A DNA stretch of 64,000 nucleotides from Mesorhizobium sp. ORS 3359. Its GTDB lineage: Bacteria > Pseudomonadota > Alphaproteobacteria > Rhizobiales > Rhizobiaceae. Positions within the stretch are counted from its first letter, which is position 1. Each line of letters opens with the position of its first letter. Location: NCBI GenBank assembly GCA_000824845.1, contig CCNC01000138.1, positions 62,001-126,000 on the forward strand, read 5' to 3'. The notes under the pieces were generated by a model, which had not been told where the DNA came from, made no database searches, and saw only the letters and a program-made list of their open reading frames with translations. Positions 7,550-16,948 of this stretch are shown piece by piece. Position numbers and translations under genes: made by a program.

Positions 7550-8563
7550 GTGGCGGTAGGAATGCTGGACGATCTGGTTGGCAAGATCCTCGACAAGATT
7601 TCGGGCACCAGTCTGCTGGCGACCGGGCTTTTGCTGCTGACTGCCTTTGTCAGCGCGCTTGTAGCCTATTGGCGCACGGTCGAGGAGAAGAGCTGGAAGG
7701 AGTTCTTCGAGTTCGTCACCCCGCACGAGGTCATCACCCATCCCTCCGCGAAGGCCGACCTTCTGTTCTGGGTCACGAAGAAGGCCCTGATGCCTTTCCT
7801 GATGCTGCCCGCCGGGATCGTCTTCGTCACGGCGGTGGGGTACGGAACCAACTGGCTGTTTTCGACACTGCTCCACTTCCAGCCGCCTCTGACTGAGGGG
7901 CCGGCAGGGCCGGTGACGGTTCTGATCTTTACCGTCAGCATGCTCCTCGCTTACGACATTTCCTATTATCTCTATCACGTCGCCCAGCATCGCTATCCGC
8001 TGCTCTGGGAACTGCACAAGGTGCATCACTCGGCCGAGGTGATGGTCGGGATCACCAAGGACCGGGTCCATCCGCTCGACGAGTTGATGAACCGAGCCTG
8101 GGACGGCGTCATCGTGGGATTCTGCTTCGGCATCTGGTCGCTGATTTCGCTCAACCTTGTCGAACTGACCGTTTTTGGCGTCAACGTCTATGTCATGCGT
8201 AACATCCTGATGATGGATTTCGTCAGGCACACGCATTTCAAGATCTCGTTCGGCCCGCTCAACCATTTGATCCTGTGTCCCCACTGGCATCAGTTGCATC
8301 ACAGCGTCGATCCGCGCCACTACGACAAGAACTTCGGGCTGCTCTTCTCGTTCTGGGACCGGCTCTTCGGAACATTGTGTGTGCCGAGGCCTGACGAGGA
8401 CTTCAAGTTCGGCCTGGTCGACCGCGATGTGCGCGACTATCAGTCGCTCGCAGGCCTCTACGTCATGCCGCTGAAGCGAATGTGGGGGCATATCGCCAGG
8501 CGCATCCGGCCCGGAAAGCCACGGTCGCGCACCTCGCGAGCCTCGGAGGGGACACGGCCATGA
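7550..8563 (+). CDS. Sterol desaturase/fatty acid hydroxylase superfamily membrane protein
   Basis: The roughly 337-residue integral membrane di-iron oxygenase shows the superfamily's histidine clusters: HVAQH, then HKVHH, a later HTHF, and HWHQLHH. Several hydrophobic segments place it in the inner membrane. Members hydroxylate or desaturate lipid acyl chains; rhizobial OlsE, which hydroxylates ornithine lipid, belongs here. The GTG at 7550 has GGGA six bases upstream; an ATG at 7562 is an alternative. The final TGA overlaps the ATG of the following acyltransferase in ATGA, so the two products are probably made together and act on the same lipid or surface molecule. Confidence 0.85.
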   Translation: MAVGMLDDLVGKILDKISGTSLLATGLLLLTAFVSALVAYWRTVEEKSWKEFFEFVTPHEVITHPSAKADLLFWVTKKALMPFLMLPAGIVFVTAVGYGTNWLFSTLLHFQPPLTEGPAGPVTVLIFTVSMLLAYDISYYLYHVAQHRYPLLWELHKVHHSAEVMVGITKDRVHPLDELMNRAWDGVIVGFCFGIWSLISLNLVELTVFGVNVYVMRNILMMDFVRHTHFKISFGPLNHLILCPHWHQLHHSVDPRHYDKNFGLLFSFWDRLFGTLCVPRPDEDFKFGLVDRDVRDYQSLAGLYVMPLKRMWGHIARRIRPGKPRSRTSRASEGTRP

Positions 8564-9696
8564 ACGGTCCCGTTGTGCTCGCAATCCCGCGGACACACAC
8601 CTTCGAAGTCGTGACGTCGGCGGCGCGCCTGGCCGAGATCGCACCGGCCTGGAGGGCGCTCTGGCAGCGGGCAGGCGGGCTTGTCTTCCAGCACCCGGAC
8701 TGGATCGCGGCCTGGTGGCGCACCACCCCGCAGCAGGAGCGGCGCGCGCTTAGGATTGGGCTTGCCTGGAACGGCGACCGGCTCGATGGCGTGATAGCGC
8801 TCGCGACTTTAAGGCGTTCCGGCATCCGCATACTCGAATGGGCGGCGAAGGATCACAGTGACTATGGCGACGCGCTGGTTGCACCTGACAGCGACCCGCG
8901 GGCGATCTCCCGCCTCTGGCGGTATGTTTTTGACCAGGGGGGCTTCGATCTTATCTATCTCAACCGTCTGCTGCCGGATGCCGGTGTTCATGCCCTGCTG
9001 AAACCGGCCCAGGGCAAGGCGCTTCGGCCCAATCACCGCACTGAAATCAGCTATCGTGTCGCTGGCTCCTGGCAGCGTGGGGCGGAATGGTTCGAGACTT
9101 TGTCCAAGAAGGGCCGGCAGAACTATCGTCGTGGCCGCAAGTTCATGGAAGAAAGCGGTGCATTGCGTTTCCGGCTGCTGGATGCGGCGGAGCCGCGCGA
9201 GCCGGTGCTCGAGCGCGTCGCGGCCTTGAAGCGCCTCTGGCTCGCTCGCCATGGCCGTGCCTCGGATCTGTTCGATAAGGGCTCGCCGGTTCTTGCCGCG
9301 CTTATTTCGGTGCTGGCCGACCTCGGGCTGTTGCGCATCTTCGTGCTGGAGCTTGACGACACGATCGTCGCCGTCTCGATCAATTTCGAGCAGCACGGCA
9401 CGATGATGGCTTTCGTCACCACCTATGATCCCGAATACGAGCGCGCCTCGCCGGGCATGGTACTGATGATGGACTATATCCAATGGTCGTTCGACCGTGG
9501 CCTTGCCACCGTCGATTTTCTCTGCGGCGGCGAGGATTTCAAGCGGCGCTTCGCCACGCAATCAGTCACGCTGTCGTCCATGATGGGTGCGCGCGGTTTG
9601 CGTGGCCAACTTGCCGCGCTGGCCGATCAAGCGAGCCATCGTTCGAAATCCTGGAGGACGCGGCGGCAGCCGAAGGCAGAGGCACCTGACGAGTAA
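8560..9696 (+). CDS. GNAT-fold acyltransferase, CelD/BcsL type
   Basis: The 378-residue protein has the double-GNAT fold of the family first named after cellulose-biosynthesis protein CelD. FQHPDWIAAWWR lies near the N-terminus, SKKGRQNYRRGRKFMEE in the middle, and FLCGGEDFKRRFA near the end. It has no membrane segment. Start choice is firm: GGAGGGG precedes the ATG, which overlaps the hydroxylase stop by four bases. No cellulose synthase gene is nearby, so an N- or O-acylation of a lipid or polysaccharide precursor is more likely than cellulose synthesis. The acceptor is unknown. Confidence 0.82.
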   Translation: MNGPVVLAIPRTHTFEVVTSAARLAEIAPAWRALWQRAGGLVFQHPDWIAAWWRTTPQQERRALRIGLAWNGDRLDGVIALATLRRSGIRILEWAAKDHSDYGDALVAPDSDPRAISRLWRYVFDQGGFDLIYLNRLLPDAGVHALLKPAQGKALRPNHRTEISYRVAGSWQRGAEWFETLSKKGRQNYRRGRKFMEESGALRFRLLDAAEPREPVLERVAALKRLWLARHGRASDLFDKGSPVLAALISVLADLGLLRIFVLELDDTIVAVSINFEQHGTMMAFVTTYDPEYERASPGMVLMMDYIQWSFDRGLATVDFLCGGEDFKRRFATQSVTLSSMMGARGLRGQLAALADQASHRSKSWRTRRQPKAEAPDE

Positions 9697-9737
9697 CGAC
9701 CATAATTGTCGGTTGCTTCGATGGGCTTTGACGATGC

Positions 9738-10205
9738 TCAGAGCGCGCGCACGGCCTCGAGCACTTCTTCGGCATGGCCCTTGACGCGAACCTTGCGCCA
9801 GACGCGGGCAATGCGCCCATCCTTGCCGATCAGGAAGGTGGCGCGTTCGACACCCATATAGTTGCGCCCGTACATCGTCTTCTCGACCCACAAATGATAG
9901 GCCTCGATCACCTTGCGCTCCTCGTCGGCGACGAGATCGACGGTGAGATCGTACTTCGCCTTGAATTTGTCGTGTTTCTTCACGCTATCGGGGGACAGCC
10001 CAATCACTTCGGCGCCGGCCTTCTCGAACTCCGGCTTCAACTGCGAGAAGCCGATCGCCTCGGTGGTGCAGCTTGTGGTGTCGTCCTGCGGGTAGAAGTA
10101 GAGTACAACGGGCTTGCCCCGGAGCGCGGCGAGACTGAGGGAGCCGCCGCCGTCACGCGGAAGATCGAATTGAGGCGCTGCGTCGCCCACCTCGAGATCA
10201 GCCAT
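9738..10205 (-). CDS. bcp: Thiol peroxidase, Bcp/PrxQ family
   Basis: This 155-residue thioredoxin-fold peroxiredoxin reduces hydroperoxides. The N-terminal GDAAPQFDLPRDGGG and VVLYFYPQDDTTSCTTEA are characteristic. The peroxidatic Cys sits in TTSCTTEA, where most family members have TPGCTxEA, so two neighbouring residues are changed. No second cysteine is present, which indicates a one-Cys mechanism using an external thiol. It is convergent with the CelD-like gene and divergent from the AsmA-like gene. Confidence 0.92.
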   Translation of the reverse strand: MADLEVGDAAPQFDLPRDGGGSLSLAALRGKPVVLYFYPQDDTTSCTTEAIGFSQLKPEFEKAGAEVIGLSPDSVKKHDKFKAKYDLTVDLVADEERKVIEAYHLWVEKTMYGRNYMGVERATFLIGKDGRIARVWRKVRVKGHAEEVLEAVRAL

Positions 10206-10300
10206 ATCGATGCCCTTGTTTGCGGTTACGCGCGGGAACGCATCGATATAACGTGAGGCGGGGATTCGTCCATGACGAGTTCGTCACAACGGAAGATTGC

Positions 10301-13300
10301 TTGGATCAGGAAGACCCGCAGCACGAGAAGATAAGGTTCAGGCGTGACGAGATCACCGACCTGGCGAAGCTCCCGTCCGCTTGCAGCGTGCCGCCGCTTG
10401 GCCGCGCGGTGGTGCGGCGGCGCTTCCGCGTCATCGGCCGCGTGTTTGCCGGGCTTTGCGCGCTCGTGCTTCTGGCCGCGGCGGGCGTCTATGTCCTCGG
10501 GGCCTCGGGCATCGGCACGGAACGGCTCCGGGCCGAGGCGGAGACCGCCATCGAGAAGCTGGCAGGGGTCGATGTCAATGTCACCGTCGGCGCGGCGCGG
10601 CTGACGCTGGACGGATCGAGCTTCATTGCCCTGCAGGTGAACGATGTCAGCCTTAAGACGGCTGACGGCAAGCCGATGGCCGATATCGGGCGGGTGCGTT
10701 TCGGCATGCGCCTCTTGCCGCTGCTTTCGGGCGATGTCCGGCTGACCAGCGCCAGATTCTCCAACGCGCACATTGTCGTGGCGGCCATGCCTTCGGGCGG
10801 CGGTGACTGGACGGCGGCGCTGCGCAACGAGAACGGGCTTGTCGACCCGGAGAAAGTGTCGGCGGCGGCATTCGCCGGCGTCAACGACGCGCTGGATGCC
10901 GTGCGCGAGGACTCGATGCGCCAGATCGATCTCCACAACGTCGAGTTCGAATTGCCGGACACCGGGCTGGTCAAGCGCGTGACCGTCACCTCGGCAACCG
11001 TCGCGCAGACCGGTGCCGGGCGCATGCAGTTCTCCTACGATGCCGATGTCGACGGCCGGCACGCGACCTTGACCGCAACCGCGACCCGCGATGCGACGGC
11101 AAGGCGGATCGCCTCGCTGGATGCCAGCATCGAGATGGAAGGCGCGGGCACCTCCGGCGAGGGCGGCTCGACCGAGGCTGCCCCGGCGGCCGATGGCGCC
11201 AGACTGGGTTCGATCACTCTGAAGCTTTCGGGCTCGGAAGCGTCGGCCGACAGCCCGTCGCGGCTGGCGGCCTCACTCTCGCTCACCGGTTCCGTGCTCG
11301 ACCTGGACGAACGCGGGCTGCTGCCTGTCGATGTCGAAGCCGATGCCACGCTGATGGCCGGCTCGAACAAGATCTCGGTCGACCGGCTGCTGATCAAGAA
11401 CGGTCGCTCCAGCTTCGACTTTGCCGGGTCGATCGGGCCGAAGCCGGCAGCCGCCGGGGAGGAGCCCGCATACCGCTACGACCTGACCAGCGACGGCTCG
11501 ACGCTGGCGCCCTCGGAATCGCCCGAACCGGCGCTTCAGTTCCTGGCCCGCATCGCAGGCGTCTATCAGCCGAAGAGCCGAAAGCTCGTCGCCGAGCAGA
11601 TCGGCGTCCGGTCCGGCGGATCGGGCGAAGTGCTGGGCGCGGCCACCGTCGCCTTCGTCGACAACGGTCCTCCGGGCGTGTCGCTGTCGCTCAACGTTCA
11701 CGACATGCCGGTCTCGCATGTGAAGCAATTGTGGCCATGGTTTTCGGCCCGCAATGCGCGGCTTTGGGTGCTGGGCAACCTGTTCGGCGGCAAGGTGACC
11801 GACGCCAACCTGCAGTTCCAGGTGGTGCCGGGGCGCCTGGGCAATGGCGTGCCGCTTACCGGCGACGAAGTGTTCGGCCGTTTCCAGATCGAAGGCTCGC
11901 GCTTCGATACCGCCGGGCGCATCCCGCCGGTCCGCGACGCCGTCGGTGTCGTCGCGTTCCACGGCAACGATGTCGACATCGCGCTCTCATCGGGCAGCGT
12001 CTACATGCCGAGCGGGCGCACCGTGGCGGCAAGCGGCGGGACGCTGACGATCAAGAACGCCAATCGACCGATCGTGGTCGGCGGGCTCGACATCGACGTC
12101 GCGGGTGAGGCGCCGGCGATCGCCGAGCTAGCCTCCTACGAGCCGATCAACGCCATTCGCCATGTCGGGCTGGCGCCCGAGGACCTGTCCGGCACCGTTA
12201 CCGGCCACGTCAGGGCAGACATTCCGCTGACGAGGGGCATGGACACCTCGAAGCTCGATTGGCTGGTTTCCCTCGACTATCAGGACCTTTCGCTCGCCAA
12301 GCCGTTCGAAGACCAGACCGTTACCGAGGCGGACGGCTCGATAACAGTGGGGCCAAAACAGGCGGTGATTTCGGCGGAGGCCAAGCTCAACGGCATTCCG
12401 GCCGAGCTCGATCTGGTCGAACCGCTTGCCGACGACGGGCCGGCGCGCAGCCGCAAGGTCACGCTGATCCTCGACGACAAGACGCGCGACGCCAGCATGC
12501 CTGGCCTGTCGGACCTGCTTTCGGGAACCGTCAAGGTGGCGATCGACAAGAGCGGCGAGGACGCCCAGCAGGTCTCGGCGGACCTGACCAATGCCAGGCT
12601 CGACATTCCCTGGGCGGGCTGGAGCAAGGGCGCCGGCATTCCGGCCAAGGTCGCTTTCAACATGGCGAAGTCCGGCAGCACAACCACGCTGTCGGATTTC
12701 GCTCTCGACGGAAAAAGCTTTTCGATCGACGGCAATGTGACGCTGGTCAACGGCGCGTTGTCCGCGGCCCGCTTCAGCAAGGTTGCGTTGAACCGAGGCG
12801 ACGACGTTGCCGTTTCGGTCAAGCGCGCCGGCAAGAGCTACGCGGTCGACGTCAGCGGCGCGTCGCTCGACGCCCGCTCGCTGATCAAGCAGTTCACCTC
12901 CGATGTCGACACCGCCACCAAGGGCGCCGGCAGCGACGCGATCTCGGTGAGCGCCGATGTGGCATCGCTGACCGGTTTCCATGACGAGGTGCTTTCCAAT
13001 TTGAAGCTCGAATACAGCGCGGCCGGATCGCGCGTGAACGGGCTCAACGTCACCGCCGCGGCAAGCTCGGGCGCCCCGATCACGATCAACAACACCACCA
13101 GCGAAGGCGGCCGGGTGCTCAGGGTGAAGTCGGCCGACGCCGGCGCGATCCTGCGTTTTCTCAACGTCTACGAGCATATGGAAGGCGGCGCGATCACGCT
13201 GTCGCTCTCGGGCGCCGCGGACGGGCCGATGAAGGGACAGGTGGATGCCCGCAACTTCTACGTCGTCAACGAGCCCAAGCTCGCCTCGATCGTGTCGACC

Positions 13301-13708
13301 ACGCCGGCCGGCGATACGCGCAGCCTGAACGAGGCCGTCAAAGGCAATATCGATACGTCCAGGGTACAGTTCGAGCGCGGCTTCGCCGAAATCGACAAGG
13401 GGTCCGGCTATCTGAGGCTGGCGAACGGCCTGCTGCGCGGTCCACGTATCGGCACGACCTTCCAGGGGACGCTCTACGATCCGAACAACAACATGGACAT
13501 GACCGGCACCTTCATGCCGGTCTACGGGCTGAACCGCATCTTCGGGGAATTGCCGCTGTTCGGGCCGCTGCTCGGCAACGGTCGCGACCGCGGCCTGATC
13601 GGCGTCACCTACCGGCTGCGCGGCAATGCCAACAAGCCGACCCTCAACGTCAATCCGCTTTCCGTGGTGGCGCCCGGGATATTCCGCTCGATCTTCGAGT
13701 ACCGGTAG
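10301..13708 (+). CDS. Large AsmA-like (YhdP/DUF3971-type) envelope protein
   Basis: The protein of about 1135 residues has one N-terminal membrane anchor (VIGRVFAGLCALVLLAAAGVYV) and a very long periplasmic beta-rich region. It ends in an AsmA-type C-terminus with GSGYLRLANGLLRGP and a GTFMPVYGLNRIFGELPLFG segment. Such proteins are now thought to move phospholipid between inner and outer membranes, as E. coli YhdP and TamB do. The TTG at 10301 follows GGAAG and leaves room for a promoter divergent from bcp. An in-frame ATG at 10220 would leave only 14 bases and is less likely. The length is typical for the family. Confidence 0.82.
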   Translation: MDQEDPQHEKIRFRRDEITDLAKLPSACSVPPLGRAVVRRRFRVIGRVFAGLCALVLLAAAGVYVLGASGIGTERLRAEAETAIEKLAGVDVNVTVGAARLTLDGSSFIALQVNDVSLKTADGKPMADIGRVRFGMRLLPLLSGDVRLTSARFSNAHIVVAAMPSGGGDWTAALRNENGLVDPEKVSAAAFAGVNDALDAVREDSMRQIDLHNVEFELPDTGLVKRVTVTSATVAQTGAGRMQFSYDADVDGRHATLTATATRDATARRIASLDASIEMEGAGTSGEGGSTEAAPAADGARLGSITLKLSGSEASADSPSRLAASLSLTGSVLDLDERGLLPVDVEADATLMAGSNKISVDRLLIKNGRSSFDFAGSIGPKPAAAGEEPAYRYDLTSDGSTLAPSESPEPALQFLARIAGVYQPKSRKLVAEQIGVRSGGSGEVLGAATVAFVDNGPPGVSLSLNVHDMPVSHVKQLWPWFSARNARLWVLGNLFGGKVTDANLQFQVVPGRLGNGVPLTGDEVFGRFQIEGSRFDTAGRIPPVRDAVGVVAFHGNDVDIALSSGSVYMPSGRTVAASGGTLTIKNANRPIVVGGLDIDVAGEAPAIAELASYEPINAIRHVGLAPEDLSGTVTGHVRADIPLTRGMDTSKLDWLVSLDYQDLSLAKPFEDQTVTEADGSITVGPKQAVISAEAKLNGIPAELDLVEPLADDGPARSRKVTLILDDKTRDASMPGLSDLLSGTVKVAIDKSGEDAQQVSADLTNARLDIPWAGWSKGAGIPAKVAFNMAKSGSTTTLSDFALDGKSFSIDGNVTLVNGALSAARFSKVALNRGDDVAVSVKRAGKSYAVDVSGASLDARSLIKQFTSDVDTATKGAGSDAISVSADVASLTGFHDEVLSNLKLEYSAAGSRVNGLNVTAAASSGAPITINNTTSEGGRVLRVKSADAGAILRFLNVYEHMEGGAITLSLSGAADGPMKGQVDARNFYVVNEPKLASIVSTTPAGDTRSLNEAVKGNIDTSRVQFERGFAEIDKGSGYLRLANGLLRGPRIGTTFQGTLYDPNNNMDMTGTFMPVYGLNRIFGELPLFGPLLGNGRDRGLIGVTYRLRGNANKPTLNVNPLSVVAPGIFRSIFEYR

Positions 13709-13771
13709 ACTCTACCCCGAAAGGCGGTCTCCCGTTTTCAAAAAGGACAGCGATCGAGAAGGCGCGGCCGA

Positions 13772-15025
13772 TCAGATCGGTCGCACCAGCACGTGCTTTT
13801 TCTTGCCGAGCGAGAGCTTCACCACGCCTTCCGGGCCAAGGTCCTGGGACGTGACGATGCGCCGGTCGTCGGTCAACTGCTGGTCGTTGATACGCACTGC
13901 GCCACCCTGGATGTGCCGGCGCGCTTCGCCGTTGGAGCCGGCCAGCCCTGCGGTGACGAACAGCGCCAGGATGCCAATTCCGGCTTCGAGGTCCGATTTG
14001 GCGACTTCGACGCTGGGCAGCGTGTCGGCGAGCGCGCCTTCCTCGAAGGTCTTGCGCGCCGTCTCGCTTGCCGTCTCGGCCGCCTCGCGGCCGTGCAGCA
14101 GGGCGGTGATCTCGGTGGCGAGGATTTTCTTCGCCTCGTTGATTTCCGAGCCGCCGAGCTTTTCCAGCCGCGCCACCTCGTCCAGCGGCAGCGTGGTGTA
14201 AAGCTTCAGGAAGCGGCCGACATCGGCGTCCTCGGTGTTGCGCCAGTACTGCCAGAATTCGTAAGGCGAGAGCATGTCGCCGTCGAGCCAGACCGCGCCC
14301 GAGGCCGACTTGCCCATCTTGGCGCCCGACGAGGTGGTGAGCAGCGGCGTGGTCATAGCGAAGAGCTGCACGCCCTCCATGCGGTGGCCGAGGTCGATGC
14401 CGTTGACGATGTTGCCCCACTGGTCCGAGCCGCCCATCTGCAGCCGGCAGCCGACGCGCTTGTAGAGCTCGACGAAGTCGTAGGCTTGCAGGATCATGTA
14501 GTTGAATTCGAGGAAGGACAACGACTGCTCGCGGTCGAGCCTGAGCTTCACGCTGTCGAAGGCGAGCATGCGGTTGACGGAGAAGTGCCGGCCGACATCG
14601 CGCAGGAAATTGACGTAGTTGATCTGCATCAGCCAGTCGGCGTTGTTGACCATGACCGCGTCGCCGGGCCCGCTGCCGAACTTCAGGTAAGGCGCGAAAT
14701 TGCGGCGGATGCCGACGAGATTGTCCTCGATGTCCTGCGGGGTGAGCAGCTTGCGGGCCTCGTCCTTGAAGGACGGGTCGCCGATCATCGAGGTGCCGCC
14801 GCCCATCAGCGCGATCGGCCGGTGGCCGGTCTGCTGCAGCCAATGCAGCATCATGATCTGGATCAGCGATCCGGCATGCAGACTCCGGGCGGTGGCGTCG
14901 AAGCCGATATAGGCGCTCACCGTTTCCTTCGCGAAAAGCTGGTCGAGGGCAGATTCGTCCGAAATCTGGTGGATGAAGCCACGCTCGCTCATTATGCGCA
15001 GGAAATCGGATTTGAAGGCGTACAT
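13772..15025 (-). CDS. tyrS: Tyrosyl-tRNA synthetase
   Basis: The 417-residue class I synthetase charges tRNA-Tyr. [16 protein letters not shown] holds the HIGH-like motif, [14 protein letters not shown] the tyrosine pocket, and [10 protein letters not shown] the KMSKS-like loop. A C-terminal S4-type RNA-binding domain ends with [16 protein letters not shown]. The ATG at 15025 follows AGGAAGAG; an in-frame ATG 36 bases upstream has none. It is convergent with the AsmA-like gene and divergent from the GT39 gene across about 230 bases with no evident gene. Confidence 0.97.
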   Translation of the reverse strand: MYAFKSDFLRIMSERGFIHQISDESALDQLFAKETVSAYIGFDATARSLHAGSLIQIMMLHWLQQTGHRPIALMGGGTSMIGDPSFKDEARKLLTPQDIEDNLVGIRRNFAPYLKFGSGPGDAVMVNNADWLMQINYVNFLRDVGRHFSVNRMLAFDSVKLRLDREQSLSFLEFNYMILQAYDFVELYKRVGCRLQMGGSDQWGNIVNGIDLGHRMEGVQLFAMTTPLLTTSSGAKMGKSASGAVWLDGDMLSPYEFWQYWRNTEDADVGRFLKLYTTLPLDEVARLEKLGGSEINEAKKILATEITALLHGREAAETASETARKTFEEGALADTLPSVEVAKSDLEAGIGILALFVTAGLAGSNGEARRHIQGGAVRINDQQLTDDRRIVTSQDLGPEGVVKLSLGKKKHVLVRPI

Positions 15026-15257
15026 TTTCTCTTCCTGGAGATCGCTTGGCGCCAAGGCCAAGCTGGATATGAAGGCGCGCGTTTAGCATCCAAGCGCTGC
15101 TAGCAAAAGTGATTTCCGGTTTTGCGTCCTTGCAGCGAGGCCGCATATCCTTGCTTCAGGCCTTTTGCTCGCGTAATGAGGCGCCCTCGCAAGGGTAACA
15201 CATCCCAAGCGCCGCGACGGGACCATCCCGCAGTTTCAGATCGGACGAGCTCCCGCG

Positions 15258-16901
15258 ATGAACAGGAACTACATTCTCCTCTTTGTGTTCAGCATCGTCA
15301 TGACCCTCAGTGGGCTGGCCAGCCTGCCGCCGGTGGACCGCGACGAATCCCGCTTCGTCCAGGCGACCAAGCAGATGGTCGAGACGGGTGACTATGTGGA
15401 CATCCGCCTGCAGGACGTCACGCGCTACAAGAAGCCGATTGGCATCTACTGGCTGCAGTCGGCGGCGGTGGCGCTGAGCGGCGAGGGGGCGGCGGCGCCG
15501 ATCTGGGTCTATCGCCTGGTCTCGATGCTGGGCATCGCGATCGCGGTCGTCGGCATCGGCTGGACTGGGACAAAGCTATTCGGCGCCAATGCCGGGCTCG
15601 CCGCCGGCCTGATGATGGCGGCGATCTTCGCCACCGCCTTCGAGGGACGCGACGCCAAGACCGACGCGATGCTTCTCGCCTGCTGCGTGATCGCGCAGGG
15701 CGCGTTGGCCCAGGTCTATATGGCGGCCAAGCGCAACGAGCCGGTACCCGGGCATCTGCCGTGGATCTTCTGGATCGCGCAAGGGTTGGGCATACTGATC
15801 AAGGGTCCGGTTTCGCCGCTCTTGTCGCTGCTCACGGCCGCTGCCCTCATCGCCTTCGACCGCGACTGGCGCTGGCTGCTGAAGATGAAGCTGGTGCGGG
15901 GCGTCTTGATCGTGCTCGTGATCGTGTTGCCTTGGCTTCTCCTCATCACCTGGAAGAGCGGCGGCGCCTTCTTTCAGGAAGCAGTCGGCAAGGACATGCT
16001 GAACAAGGTGGCGCAGGGCGAGGAATCGCACGGCCTGCCGCCCGGCTTCTATATGCTCACCTACTCGCTGTTCATGTGGCCGTTCGGGCTGATCGCGGTC
16101 GGCGCCGGGCTGCAGGCGATCAACCGGTTTTGGGACGATCCGCGGCTGCGCTTCTGCCTGGCCTGGTACATCCCGTTCTGGCTGGTGTTCGAGGCGATCC
16201 CGACCAAGCTGCCGCATTATGTCATGCCGGCCTATCCAGGCATGGCGCTTTTGATCGGCTGGCTGCTCACCTTGCCGACGGACCAGGCCAACGCGCCGTT
16301 GAAGCGCTGGCAGACATGGCTATGGTGGGCAACCGCCTTCGGCCTTGCCGTGGTGGCGATCGGCCTCGCCGCGGTCTGCGTCGGCGCGCCGCTCTATCTC
16401 GCCAAGACCTTGTCCTGGTGGAGCATACCCGCGGCGATCGCTGCTCTTGTCACCGGCTATCTTGCCTTCCCGCGGCAATTGCAGGTGCCGCTTCCGCGCA
16501 TCGCCGCGATCGCGGTCGGCGCCGGGATCACCTTCAGCCTGCTGTTCGGCGTCATCGCGCCGTCGCTGAAGCCGATCTGGCTGAGCCCCGCGGTCAAAGC
16601 CGCCGTCGACGCCAACCGCCTTTGCGACACCACCGTGCTCGCCTCGGCGAAATTCCAGGAGCCGAGCCTGGTCTTCCTGGTCGGCACCAAGACCGTGCTC
16701 ACCGACGTCGAGGGCGTGGCGCGGCATCTGCTCGACGATCCGTCCTGCGCGCTCGGCCTGGCGCCGATCAAGGACGAGCAGAAGCTTGCCGATGTGCTGA
16801 CCGCCCAGGGCAAGTCGGCCAAGCGGCTGACCGAGATCGACGGCATCAACTATTCGTCAGGAGACAAGCTTGCGCTCGGGCTTTACCGGGTGGCGCCGTG
16901 A
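15258..16901 (+). CDS. GT39/ArnT-like membrane glycosyltransferase
   Basis: The 547-residue polytopic membrane protein has the ArnT/PMT layout. The first periplasmic loop begins with LPPVDRDESRFVQATKQM, which carries the catalytic acidic residues, followed by YKKPIGIYWLQ and a dozen or so hydrophobic segments, then a C-terminal soluble domain. ArnT-type enzymes transfer a sugar from a polyprenyl phosphate carrier to lipid A or another envelope acceptor. A PAP2 phosphatase follows 47 bases downstream, and such phosphatases recycle polyprenyl carriers or trim lipid A, which fits an envelope role. Acceptor and sugar are unknown. Confidence 0.88.
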   Translation: MNRNYILLFVFSIVMTLSGLASLPPVDRDESRFVQATKQMVETGDYVDIRLQDVTRYKKPIGIYWLQSAAVALSGEGAAAPIWVYRLVSMLGIAIAVVGIGWTGTKLFGANAGLAAGLMMAAIFATAFEGRDAKTDAMLLACCVIAQGALAQVYMAAKRNEPVPGHLPWIFWIAQGLGILIKGPVSPLLSLLTAAALIAFDRDWRWLLKMKLVRGVLIVLVIVLPWLLLITWKSGGAFFQEAVGKDMLNKVAQGEESHGLPPGFYMLTYSLFMWPFGLIAVGAGLQAINRFWDDPRLRFCLAWYIPFWLVFEAIPTKLPHYVMPAYPGMALLIGWLLTLPTDQANAPLKRWQTWLWWATAFGLAVVAIGLAAVCVGAPLYLAKTLSWWSIPAAIAALVTGYLAFPRQLQVPLPRIAAIAVGAGITFSLLFGVIAPSLKPIWLSPAVKAAVDANRLCDTTVLASAKFQEPSLVFLVGTKTVLTDVEGVARHLLDDPSCALGLAPIKDEQKLADVLTAQGKSAKRLTEIDGINYSSGDKLALGLYRVAP

Positions 16902-16948
16902 GGAATAGCCTCGGGCATCGAATGCCCCTATAGACTCGCGCCAAAGCC

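Noticed and set aside
8560..9696. Assignment as a cellulose synthesis protein
   Set aside because: The CelD name is historical; no bcs or cel genes are in the window and the partner is a lipid-type hydroxylase.
13793..15103. Long plus-strand ORF of 436 codons opposite tyrS
   Set aside because: Shadow of tyrS; composition rich in Val, Arg, Asp and His as expected for an antisense frame, no family motif.
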